43,293 nt of DNA from Candidatus Krumholzibacteriota bacterium (lineage in GTDB: Bacteria > Krumholzibacteriota > Krumholzibacteriia > JAJRXK01), in the NCBI GenBank assembly GCA_024276305.1, contig JAJRXK010000019.1, positions 1 to 43,293 on the forward strand, given 5' to 3'. The notes beneath the pieces were generated by a model that saw nothing but the letters and a program-made list of their open reading frames with translations, did not search any database and was not told where the DNA came from. This document shows positions 17,485 through 24,568 of this stretch, piece by piece (the first letter of the stretch is position 1; every line of letters starts with the position of its first letter). The position numbers and the translations under genes are program-made.

Positions 17485-18422
17485 GCGAAGCGATGTCTCC
17501 GATCCGTCGATTGCACCGACACCGGCCCCGGCGGCCCTTCGTGAGGGGAAGTGCGACCCTGATGCTGGTCACGGTGGTCGCGGTCTGGTGGGGAGGAGGC
17601 CTGTGGTCTGCGCCGACTCCGGGAGTGGCGAGGTGGGAGAACCTACGGCGTTTCCTGACCGAATTGCGTCCCTATCCCCTGCAAGGGCGAGATTGGGACC
17701 TGGGGCTGGCCTGGGAGTGGTGGTCGGAGCGGATTGGGCCGGTGGTGGTCGAGGCATCTCTGTCCACCCTCGCCCTGGCGGTGGTCGCCGTCGCGGCGGC
17801 CGCGGCGGGTGGGTGGTTGGTCTCGGTGGTCGCGGCACGACCTCTGGGCTGGAAGGATCCCTTCCTCCGGCCCTCCCGGAGCCGGGGCATGCGAGTCCTG
17901 ACCGCGGTGCCAAGGTATGCGACCCGGGGAGGCCTGGTGCTCCTGCGGGGAATTCCCGTCTACGTCTGGGCCTTCTTGCTCCTGGGGATCATGGGGATCG
18001 GGGCCTGGACCGCGGTGGTGGCGTTGGCGATCCACAATGCGGGCATTCTGGGCCGACTCTTCGCCGAAGGAATCGAGAATCTGCCTCCGGCGACGGCCCA
18101 GCGGGCGCGAGCGGAGGGGGCGGCGCGGAGCGCGCTGTGGGTCTGGACGCTGCGACCCCAGCTGGAAGCCCGGTCGTGGATCTACGTCTTCTACCGCTTC
18201 GAGACCTGCGTGCGGGAGTCCACCGTGCTGGGCCTGCTGGGGCTCAACTCGCTCGGCTGGTTCATCCAAGACGCTCGGGCGGGGCAGAGGTTGGACGAGA
18301 TGTGGGCCTTCGTCCTGTTGGGATCGGGAATCATCGTGGCCAGTGATCTCATGTCCCACGAGATTCGGACCCGACTGCGACGATCGTCGCAGTCTCAGTC
18401 CTCCGCCGCGAGTCTGCCGTAA
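17475..18422 (+). CDS. ABC importer permease 2 (PhnE-like)
   Basis: 315 residues from GTG 17475, with GTG 17481 as an alternative; it overlaps permease 1. The PhnE layout is seen: a long N-terminal periplasmic-facing region, then helices including STLALAVVAVAAAAAGGWLV and VYVWAFLLLGIMGIGAWTAV. The EAA loop is ATAQRARAEGAARSALWVW, and the motif FYRFETCVRESTVLGLLGLN follows. It completes a binding protein, ATPase and two-permease importer. Its 3' end overlaps the opposite-strand HEAT-repeat gene by 28 bp. No C-P lyase, phosphonatase, phosphite dehydrogenase or selenium-metabolism gene lies next to it. Confidence 0.85.
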   Translation: MRVSEAMSPIRRLHRHRPRRPFVRGSATLMLVTVVAVWWGGGLWSAPTPGVARWENLRRFLTELRPYPLQGRDWDLGLAWEWWSERIGPVVVEASLSTLALAVVAVAAAAAGGWLVSVVAARPLGWKDPFLRPSRSRGMRVLTAVPRYATRGGLVLLRGIPVYVWAFLLLGIMGIGAWTAVVALAIHNAGILGRLFAEGIENLPPATAQRARAEGAARSALWVWTLRPQLEARSWIYVFYRFETCVRESTVLGLLGLNSLGWFIQDARAGQRLDEMWAFVLLGSGIIVASDLMSHEIRTRLRRSSQSQSSAASLP

Positions 18423-19696
18423 CGGCGAGTCACCGACAGACGCATCAGGGCGCGCTGGGCGACCGTCCCGACCCGGTCTCCGAATCCATCGCGCTCGGGG
18501 TCGTCGATCCACAGGCGGAGGTGGGGTTCGGCCGCCGCGTCCCCGATATTGCCGAGAAGATAGGCGGCTTCGGCCCGAACGTTGGGCGAGTCGTCGTAGA
18601 GGGCTCGGATGAGCTTGGCCTGGGCGCTGCGACCGAGGGTATCGGCCAGGGCGCTGCAGGCCACGATCCGGACTTCGGCACTGCTGTCGCTGAGAGCTCG
18701 CTCGAGGGCGTCGAGGACCTCCGCTCCGCCGAGCTTGCCCAGCGCGAGAACGGCCTCCTGTCGTACGTCGTGATCCTCGTCGTCGAGGAGGTTGCGCAAG
18801 CGGCGCACTGCCTGTCGATCACCGATCTCTCCCAGCGCATTCGCTGCTTCTTCGCGGATGATGGGATCGCGGCTCTGCAGGAGGCCGAGGAGAGCGAGGA
18901 GCGCGCGCTCCGGCCGAATCTTTCGGAGGGCGATGACCACTTCTCGGTGCCAGAGCGAGTCGTCTCGGTGAAGCATGTCGACCAGGCAACGCACGGAGCT
19001 CCGGCTCCCGATCTCGCCCAGGGCGGCGATGGCATCTCCGCGCACTGCGGCCCGAGTCTCGTGGGCGACACAATTGCGGAGCACTCGTTCCGCCCTTCGA
19101 GCGGTGTCGGTTCCGAAGTCCGGTTCCAGCGCCGCGTCGGCCAGGCGCTGAAGGGCCCGCACCGCGGCCAGGGGGTCGGGGTGGGTCAGCCGTCGCACCA
19201 GGGGTTCGGCCAAGTGACGCACCAACGCCCGGGTGTCGATTCGAGAGCGGTGTCCACAGAGTCCATCGGACGCTCGCCTTCGCACGCTCTGGTCGGGATG
19301 GTCCATGAAGCCGATCAGGATCCCGGTGCCGCAGAGGTCGGGGACGTCGGAGAGCACTTCGACCAACCACCGCGCACCCGAGGGGCGGGCGGCCAGCGCC
19401 TCGGCCCACGCGGTCAATCCCGCCATTCCCCGACGGGCGAGCAGATCCGCCGCGAGATCCATCGATTCGCCTACTTCCTGCTCCCCGCAGTGATCGAGGA
19501 AGGTGATCAGCGCATCGTTCTCCCAGGTACAGAGGTCGGCCAGGATCTCTTCCCGCCACGCGGGAAAGTTGCAGTAGAGATGGAAGACCTCGACGAAGGG
19601 ATCGTGCAGCCCTCCCCGAGCGTCGAAGCCCGATCCCAGGCGTCCGAGAAGTTGGATCGCAGAGCTGCGATCTGGCTGTGGAGAGAAGTCGATCAT
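18395..19696 (-). CDS. HEAT-repeat protein
   Basis: 433 residues from ATG 19696; an upstream in-frame TTG (19747) would add 17 residues. The C-terminal half is a run of about six HEAT/PBS-lyase-type repeats of about 31 residues, each with the form VRxEAVLALGxIGxxxAVxxLxxLL: for example AVRGDAIAALGEIGSRSSVR, IREEAANALGEIGDRQAVRR and VRQEAVLALGKLGGAEVLDA. The N-terminal half is helical with weaker repeats and no signal peptide, so it is cytoplasmic. Such arrays bind proteins or tetrapyrrole-linked partners; no catalytic residues are seen. The partner is unknown. The 3' end overlaps the importer permease by 28 bp and the start is divergent from the B3/B4 gene. Confidence 0.85.
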   Translation of the reverse strand: MIDFSPQPDRSSAIQLLGRLGSGFDARGGLHDPFVEVFHLYCNFPAWREEILADLCTWENDALITFLDHCGEQEVGESMDLAADLLARRGMAGLTAWAEALAARPSGARWLVEVLSDVPDLCGTGILIGFMDHPDQSVRRRASDGLCGHRSRIDTRALVRHLAEPLVRRLTHPDPLAAVRALQRLADAALEPDFGTDTARRAERVLRNCVAHETRAAVRGDAIAALGEIGSRSSVRCLVDMLHRDDSLWHREVVIALRKIRPERALLALLGLLQSRDPIIREEAANALGEIGDRQAVRRLRNLLDDEDHDVRQEAVLALGKLGGAEVLDALERALSDSSAEVRIVACSALADTLGRSAQAKLIRALYDDSPNVRAEAAYLLGNIGDAAAEPHLRLWIDDPERDGFGDRVGTVAQRALMRLSVTRRYGRLAAED

Positions 19697-19779
19697 GTTG
19701 GTATAAGCATTCGACGACGCGGCCCGCTCTGTCAATCGTAGACGCAATGCGATGCCGAGAATTCCGAGGAGTTGACGCC

Positions 19780-20469
19780 ATGTTGAAGTTCCGACTGGCC
19801 CCGGAGCTGTCCGAGAAGGTGAGCGCCTGGTCCGTGCACGTGGATTCGATCACGGTCCAGAATGACGGGAGAGCGTGGGCCGAATTGGAGAAGTGCGCGC
19901 GCGAATGGGAGAAGCGTTGCGCGGGGCTCACCGCCGGGCAGGTCGAAGGGATTGCGGAGGCCCGCCGACTCTATCGGGAATTCGGGGTCGATCCCACGCG
20001 GACTCGTCCGAGCAGTGAGGCCCTTCTGCGCCGCGCGCTGAAGGGGCAGAGTCTCTACCGCCTCTCGAATGTCGTCGATGTGGGGAACTGGGTTTCGCTG
20101 GAATTCCTCCTCCCTCTGGGGCTCTACGATCGCTCGCGCATCGTCGGCGACGAGGCCCTGGTCAGGATCGGAGGCGAGGGCGAGGAGTACGCGGGGATCC
20201 GCAAGGGACCGGTGCACCTTCAGGGACGGCTCTGCGTGGTCGATGCCGAGGGGCCTTTCGGCAGCCCGACCAGCGATTCCCTGCGTTGCTCCATCACCGA
20301 GAGTTGCCGGGAGGTCAGCGCCATCGTTTTCGCTCCGGCGGACATCGATCCCCACCGTCTCGAAAGAGCGGGAGAGGCGTTGGCACAACGCCTCTGCGAC
20401 TTTGCGGGGGGACAGCGGGTGCGAAGCGGCCGGGTGCAGAGGGGGGGAGACTCAGGCGCCCCGGTCTGA
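19780..20469 (+). CDS. Stand-alone B3/B4 tRNA-binding domain protein
   Basis: 229 residues from ATG 19780, chosen for the AGGAG 8 nt upstream; the open frame extends further 5' but without a ribosome site. The sequence is a single B3/B4 domain as in the beta subunit of phenylalanyl-tRNA synthetase: ARRLYREFGVDPTRTRPSSE, then LLRRALKGQSLYRLSNVVDV and GNWVSLEFLLPLGLYD, with GSPTSDSLRCSITESCREVS towards the end. In the synthetase this domain hydrolyses mischarged Tyr-tRNA(Phe). Stand-alone versions are widespread and may act in trans on mischarged tRNA or another amino acid, but the substrate is not settled. The 3' end overlaps the MFS gene by 18 bp tail-to-tail. Confidence 0.82.
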   Translation: MLKFRLAPELSEKVSAWSVHVDSITVQNDGRAWAELEKCAREWEKRCAGLTAGQVEGIAEARRLYREFGVDPTRTRPSSEALLRRALKGQSLYRLSNVVDVGNWVSLEFLLPLGLYDRSRIVGDEALVRIGGEGEEYAGIRKGPVHLQGRLCVVDAEGPFGSPTSDSLRCSITESCREVSAIVFAPADIDPHRLERAGEALAQRLCDFAGGQRVRSGRVQRGGDSGAPV

Positions 20470-21594
20470 AGATCTCAGGCGCAATCCCGTGTGGATCACC
20501 GCTAGACTCCCGCAGATCGCGGCCAGGAGAAAGGGAGCCCGCAGTCCCAGGGGAGAGACCAGAGCTCCCCCGACCAGGGGAATCGTGGCCGAGGCCACTC
20601 CCAGAACGGCTTCGTGGACCCCGGCTTGGCTCCCGCGGGAGTGGGGGGCGTCGAGGGAGTAGTAGATCGAGGACTGGTAGGCGAATCCCAGCGCGATGCC
20701 CAGTCCGGCTCCCAGCGGCACCAAGAGGAAGATCTGTGGAGACTGGGGCAGGAGGCCCGCCGCGGCCACCAGGAGAAGTTGGGCCGCAATGAGGTACCCC
20801 TTCCGATAGTGCCACCACTGGCGGCTTCCGGCCTGCAGGAAGAAGAGGGTTTGGCTGAGGAAGACCACCGCCAGAAGAGTGCCGACCTCCCGCTCGCCCT
20901 CACCCCATCGCACCGCCAATTGAGGGAGGTGGTGGTTCACCGTGGCCACGATCCCGAAGCCCACACCGTTGGCGATCCAGGCGCTGTGAAGGAAGGCGCG
21001 GTGGCGGTGGGGAGCGGGTCGCCGGGGATCTGCTCTGACGGCCAGGTGGTGGTCGCGCGGGCGGTCCATCCAGGGCAGGACCACTGCCGCCATGGCGTAG
21101 GCCGCCGCCGCCAGGATGCTGACGAAGCCCGGACCCATCCGAGCGAGCAGGATCGAGCCGAGCAGCATTCCCCCTCCCTTGCCTGCACTCCAGCTCACAT
21201 TGAAGAGACTCACCATGGCCAGGAGACGGTGGCCGCGGTGGAGTTCGGAGAATCCCGCTTGGAGGGAGGGCCAGAAGAAACCGAGTCCGACCCCGATGAA
21301 GGGGATCGACGCGAAGAGCGTGGGCAAATCGTCCGCTCGCGCCAACGAGAGCGCACCCAGGACTGCGAAGGCCAGGCCGACGCGAATCGGCCTTCTGCGG
21401 GGCCATCGATCCGAGAGCCGGCCCGCCGTGGCGGCGACCAGACTATAGGGTGTGGCGTAGAGAACCGGAACCAGGCCCAACTGCAGAGCCCCCCCTCCAA
21501 GGGCGAGAACCCGGAAGGGCAGGCTCAGCATCAGCAGATACAGACCGAAATCCGTGCAGAATGCAGCCAGCGCGAGTCGAGCGGAGGGTTTCAT
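20452..21594 (-). CDS. MFS transporter
   Basis: 380 residues with about twelve hydrophobic segments in two halves separated by a charged cytoplasmic loop (MDRPRDHHLAVRADPRRPAP). The loop between helices 2 and 3 carries the MFS motif A-like GRLSDRWPRRRPIRVGLA. Helices such as ASIPFIGVGLGFFWPSLQAG and QIFLLVPLGAGLGIALGFAY are typical. There is no close match to a substrate-defined family by eye; the general pattern (few charged residues in helices, short loops) allows drug, sugar or metabolite transport. The start is divergent from the FadL-like gene across about 175 bp. Confidence 0.85.
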   Translation of the reverse strand: MKPSARLALAAFCTDFGLYLLMLSLPFRVLALGGGALQLGLVPVLYATPYSLVAATAGRLSDRWPRRRPIRVGLAFAVLGALSLARADDLPTLFASIPFIGVGLGFFWPSLQAGFSELHRGHRLLAMVSLFNVSWSAGKGGGMLLGSILLARMGPGFVSILAAAAYAMAAVVLPWMDRPRDHHLAVRADPRRPAPHRHRAFLHSAWIANGVGFGIVATVNHHLPQLAVRWGEGEREVGTLLAVVFLSQTLFFLQAGSRQWWHYRKGYLIAAQLLLVAAAGLLPQSPQIFLLVPLGAGLGIALGFAYQSSIYYSLDAPHSRGSQAGVHEAVLGVASATIPLVGGALVSPLGLRAPFLLAAICGSLAVIHTGLRLRSSDRGA

Positions 21595-21643
21595 GTTCTG
21601 GATTTAGCACGGAGGTAGACCTTTGGTCACCTTCGACTTTTGC

Positions 21644-21673
21644 TTGAGCCGAGGCGGTCTTGCTGAGTACTCT
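21644..21673 (+). promoter_or_regulatory. Weak sigma70-like promoter upstream of the fadL-like gene
   Basis: TTGAGC at 21644-21649 and TACTCT at 21668-21673 are separated by 18 bp in the gap between the divergent MFS and FadL-like genes. They match the consensus at 4/6 and about 3/6. The implied 5' leader is about 90 nt. This is a motif match only. Confidence 0.3.
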
Positions 21674-21770
21674 TGGCGCCGTCCAATTCAGGTATTCCCG
21701 AAAGAGAGTGCGTGAGGATTCTCTTCGCACTGGGCACCGACGGCGGTGATCGGGAATGGAGGAGGTTGTC

Positions 21771-23039
21771 GTGAAGCGTTTTCTGTGCTGGATCGCGACT
21801 GCGGCTCTCGGTCTCTCTGCGACCGTGGCTTCGGCCGGTGGGTTCAACATCTACGAAATGGGTGCGCGCGCCACCGCGTTGGGGGGGGCCTTCACTGCCA
21901 CCGCTGATGATGGTTCGGCCGTGTTCTACAACCCGGCCGGGCTCTCCTGGCTCGACGAGGGATGGCATGCGAGCGCAAACCTGGCGCTCATTCTTCCCAC
22001 GTCCAAGTATGTCCGCGCCGATGGGCTGACCAGTCAGCTCTACCCCGGTTCGGCGACCGCCAAGACCAAGGATCGGGTCTTTCCCCCCGGTGGCGCTTAC
22101 TTGACCTACCGCACCTCCTCCGACTGGTCCTTCGGCTTCGGCTTCTTCACTCCCTTCGGGCTCGGGGTGGACTGGGATGACCCCGACAATTTCGCCGGCC
22201 GGAAGATCGCCACGAATTCCGAGATCCAAGGCCTGTACTTCAGTCCGGTGGTGAGTTGGCGGCCCGCGGACTCCATCGCGATCGCCGGCGGATTCCACGC
22301 GGTGATCACCACCCTGACCCTCGAGCGTCTTCTGGTCGGAGGCACGAACCTCGATCAGAATCTCGGCGACATCAAGATATCGGGGACCAGCGACGTGGCC
22401 TACGCGCCGGCTTTTTCGGTCATGCTGCGACCCAGCGACCGATTCAGTTTCGGGATCAACTTCAAGGGCGGAGTGACCAATCACTTCGAGAAGCAGGATG
22501 CGGAATTGGTGAGCCGTCTCGATGGCAGCACCACGAGCGACAAGGTCTCGGGAGATCTCGACTATCCTTCCATCGTGGCCATCGGAACGCGCTTCGCGGC
22601 CAGCGACCGGTTGTCCTTGATGCTGGACTTCACCTGGTTCGACTGGAGTGTTTTCGACAAGGTCCAGTTGAGTTTCTCCGAGGGGAACTTCCCGACCACG
22701 ACCTTGGTCGAGAAATACGAGGACGGCCAGCAGTGGCGCATGGGTGCCGAGTACGAGGTCAACGACAACTTCTCGTTGCTCTTCGGCTACGTCCGCGACT
22801 ACACCCCCCAACCTCGCTTCTCGATGAGTCCGTTGCTTCCCGATGCCAATCGCAACGACTACAGCATCGGCTTCACCTACCGCAGCGGGAGTTATGAATT
22901 CACCGGCGGCTACATGCTCGTCGACTTCGCGGAGCGCTCCACCGTGGAAAGTGGTGTTGGAACCTCACTCGATGGTTTCGACGGGAGCTACAATTCGGTG
23001 GCGCACATCCCCACCTTCGGTGTGAGCAAGTCCTTCTAG
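21771..23039 (+). CDS. FadL/OmpP1/TodX-family outer-membrane transport protein
   Basis: 422 residues from GTG 21771, preceded by AGGAGG at about 21759-21764; the in-frame ATG at 21756 lies just before that site and is unlikely to be used. A signal peptide runs to Ala22 (core CWIATAALGLSATV, end ASA). The mature N-terminus GGFNIYEMGARATALGGAFT and ADDGSAVFYNPAGL is the diagnostic FadL/OmpP1 plug region. The rest is beta-barrel-like with alternating aromatic strands (DWSFGFGFFTPFGLGVDW) and a C-terminal Phe (GVSKSF), as required for BamA recognition. The family brings long-chain fatty acids or other hydrophobic compounds across the outer membrane. An SGNH hydrolase gene follows after about 12 bp, and an acyl-CoA synthetase lies beyond it. 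Confidence 0.92.
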   Translation: MKRFLCWIATAALGLSATVASAGGFNIYEMGARATALGGAFTATADDGSAVFYNPAGLSWLDEGWHASANLALILPTSKYVRADGLTSQLYPGSATAKTKDRVFPPGGAYLTYRTSSDWSFGFGFFTPFGLGVDWDDPDNFAGRKIATNSEIQGLYFSPVVSWRPADSIAIAGGFHAVITTLTLERLLVGGTNLDQNLGDIKISGTSDVAYAPAFSVMLRPSDRFSFGINFKGGVTNHFEKQDAELVSRLDGSTTSDKVSGDLDYPSIVAIGTRFAASDRLSLMLDFTWFDWSVFDKVQLSFSEGNFPTTTLVEKYEDGQQWRMGAEYEVNDNFSLLFGYVRDYTPQPRFSMSPLLPDANRNDYSIGFTYRSGSYEFTGGYMLVDFAERSTVESGVGTSLDGFDGSYNSVAHIPTFGVSKSF

Positions 23040-23051
23040 GAGGGGATGAAC

Positions 23052-24485
23052 ATGAACAAAGCAAGAAATCCATTCCTTCTCTTCTTGGTGGCGGTCTCAG
23101 CGGGTCTCTTCGCCTGTAGTCCCGACGACCCCAACGCCCCGACCATTGTCGGCAGCAAGGTCTACACGCCGATTCGGGTGGTGGCCCTGGGCAACAGCCT
23201 GACCGCTGGATTCATGAACGGGGGGCTGCGCATCGACGGACAGATGGCCGGCTATGCCAACCGCGTGGCCACTCAGGTGACCACGGCGCTCACCGGAGCG
23301 CCTCGGCCGATGAACATTCCCTTCGTGGCCAGTCCGGGAATCGGCAGTACGCCAGGGATGGGACCTCTCTACGTGAATTCGATGGGCCAGGTCACTTCCG
23401 ATTCGCTCACGGTGGATCCGCGGTCCCTGCTCTTGGCCGCTCGCTTGCCTCAGCCCTACGACAACCTCGGGGTTCCCGGAGCGACGACCAGCGACATCAC
23501 CAATGCCACCGATTCGACGAACAGTCAGAAGCCGGGCAATTCCTACTTCGATGCGATCCTGCGCAATTCGGCTCTTCCGCCGGGTGGAGCAACGCAGCTC
23601 GATCAGCTCGAGGCTCTGGTAGAGGTCGGCCTCCCCCGGACTCTGGTGCTCATGTTGTGGATCGGCAACAACGACATCCTCGGCGGAGCCCTCGGTGGCG
23701 ATCCGGTCGTGGGACAGACCATCACTCCGAGTTCGGTCTTTGGGTCCATGCTCGACGGGATCTTGGCCCGCATCGATGCGTTGGGGATTCCCATGGTGGC
23801 CATCGCCAACATTCCCAGTATCACTTCGGCGCCCTATTTCACCGCGGTGCCGAGGGCCTTCCCCGACGGCCAGGGCGGCTTCCTCCCGCCCTTCAACACC
23901 GATGAGTCCGACGTCGCGCTGATTCTTCTGCCGGCGCAGACCCTGATCCTCAACCCCGATGGCACGCCTAATGCCGACTATCTGCCGGGCGGGTCGTCTT
24001 CCCTTCCCTCGACCCTGACCCTCACCAACGCCGAAGTCGCGGCGGTGGAGGCAGAGGTCGCAGCCTACAATGCGATCATCGCCGCCCGGGCCGCTGATCG
24101 AGGATGGGCTCTGGCGGACATGAATGGAGTGTTGGCGGGCCTTCCCAACAACCCCCTCGATCCGGGGACCTTTGCCGTCCTCAACGCGGTCTACCCTCTG
24201 CAACCCGACCTCGTGAATGGGGGATTGTTCCAGAATGCGCAGAGCGCCTTCAGTCTCGACGGGATCCACCCCAGCGAGAAGGGTTATGCGCGGACGGCGA
24301 ATGTCTTCCTGGAGGCTCTGAACGCGGCCTACGCTCAGAACTTCGCCATGGTCGACGTGGATGCGGTGACCAATGTGGCGGGCTTCGAGCAATTCGGTCA
24401 GTCCAAAGTGGTCTCCCAGCTCAGCTTCGATCCTCGGGCATCTCGGGTGTTGAGCGATCTGCCCCAGCTGCTGGGATTGGAGTAG
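23052..24485 (+). CDS. SGNH/GDSL-family hydrolase lipoprotein
   Basis: 477 residues from the second of two close ATGs; the AGGAGGGG at 23038-23045, which uses the end of the fadL stop codon, is correctly spaced for ATG 23052 rather than 23046. The lipobox is L19-F-A-C22. SGNH blocks are visible: block I ALGNSLTAGF (nucleophile S49), block II Gly in NLGVPGATTSD, block III Asn in MLWIGNNDILGG, and block V Asp-x-x-His in LDGIHPSEKGY. It is probably an esterase or lipase anchored to the outer membrane. It is larger than simple GDSL enzymes, with an insert between blocks III and V. Sitting between the FadL-like porin and an acyl-CoA synthetase, it plausibly releases fatty acids for uptake. Confidence 0.88.
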   Translation: MNKARNPFLLFLVAVSAGLFACSPDDPNAPTIVGSKVYTPIRVVALGNSLTAGFMNGGLRIDGQMAGYANRVATQVTTALTGAPRPMNIPFVASPGIGSTPGMGPLYVNSMGQVTSDSLTVDPRSLLLAARLPQPYDNLGVPGATTSDITNATDSTNSQKPGNSYFDAILRNSALPPGGATQLDQLEALVEVGLPRTLVLMLWIGNNDILGGALGGDPVVGQTITPSSVFGSMLDGILARIDALGIPMVAIANIPSITSAPYFTAVPRAFPDGQGGFLPPFNTDESDVALILLPAQTLILNPDGTPNADYLPGGSSSLPSTLTLTNAEVAAVEAEVAAYNAIIAARAADRGWALADMNGVLAGLPNNPLDPGTFAVLNAVYPLQPDLVNGGLFQNAQSAFSLDGIHPSEKGYARTANVFLEALNAAYAQNFAMVDVDAVTNVAGFEQFGQSKVVSQLSFDPRASRVLSDLPQLLGLE

Positions 24486-24515
24486 TCGGTTCCCGTTCGC
24501 TACGGAAGGACGCGA

Positions 24516-24545
24516 AAAGGCCCCCTCCCACGGGAGGGGGCCTTT
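24516..24545. terminator. Bidirectional terminator hairpin between lipase and acyl-CoA synthetase genes
   Basis: A perfect inverted repeat: arms 24516-24529 (aaaggccccctccc) and 24532-24545 (gggagggggccttt), with the innermost pair probably open to give a 4-nt loop. A-rich and T-rich ends on each side allow it to work in both directions. It lies 30 bp after the lipase stop and 23 bp before the stop of the convergent acyl-CoA synthetase gene, exactly where a shared terminator is expected. Confidence 0.9.
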
Positions 24546-24568
24546 CTGCAGGAACGCCGGGAGGATGG

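Noticed and set aside
19730-19735. Perfect TTGACA on the minus strand upstream of the HEAT-repeat gene
   Set aside because: No acceptable -10 hexamer lies at 16-19 bp; the nearest TATA-like sequence is 23-24 bp away.
20511-20525. A promoter-like GCTAGACT sequence on the plus strand
   Set aside because: It lies inside the MFS coding region with no -35 box and no plus-strand gene downstream.
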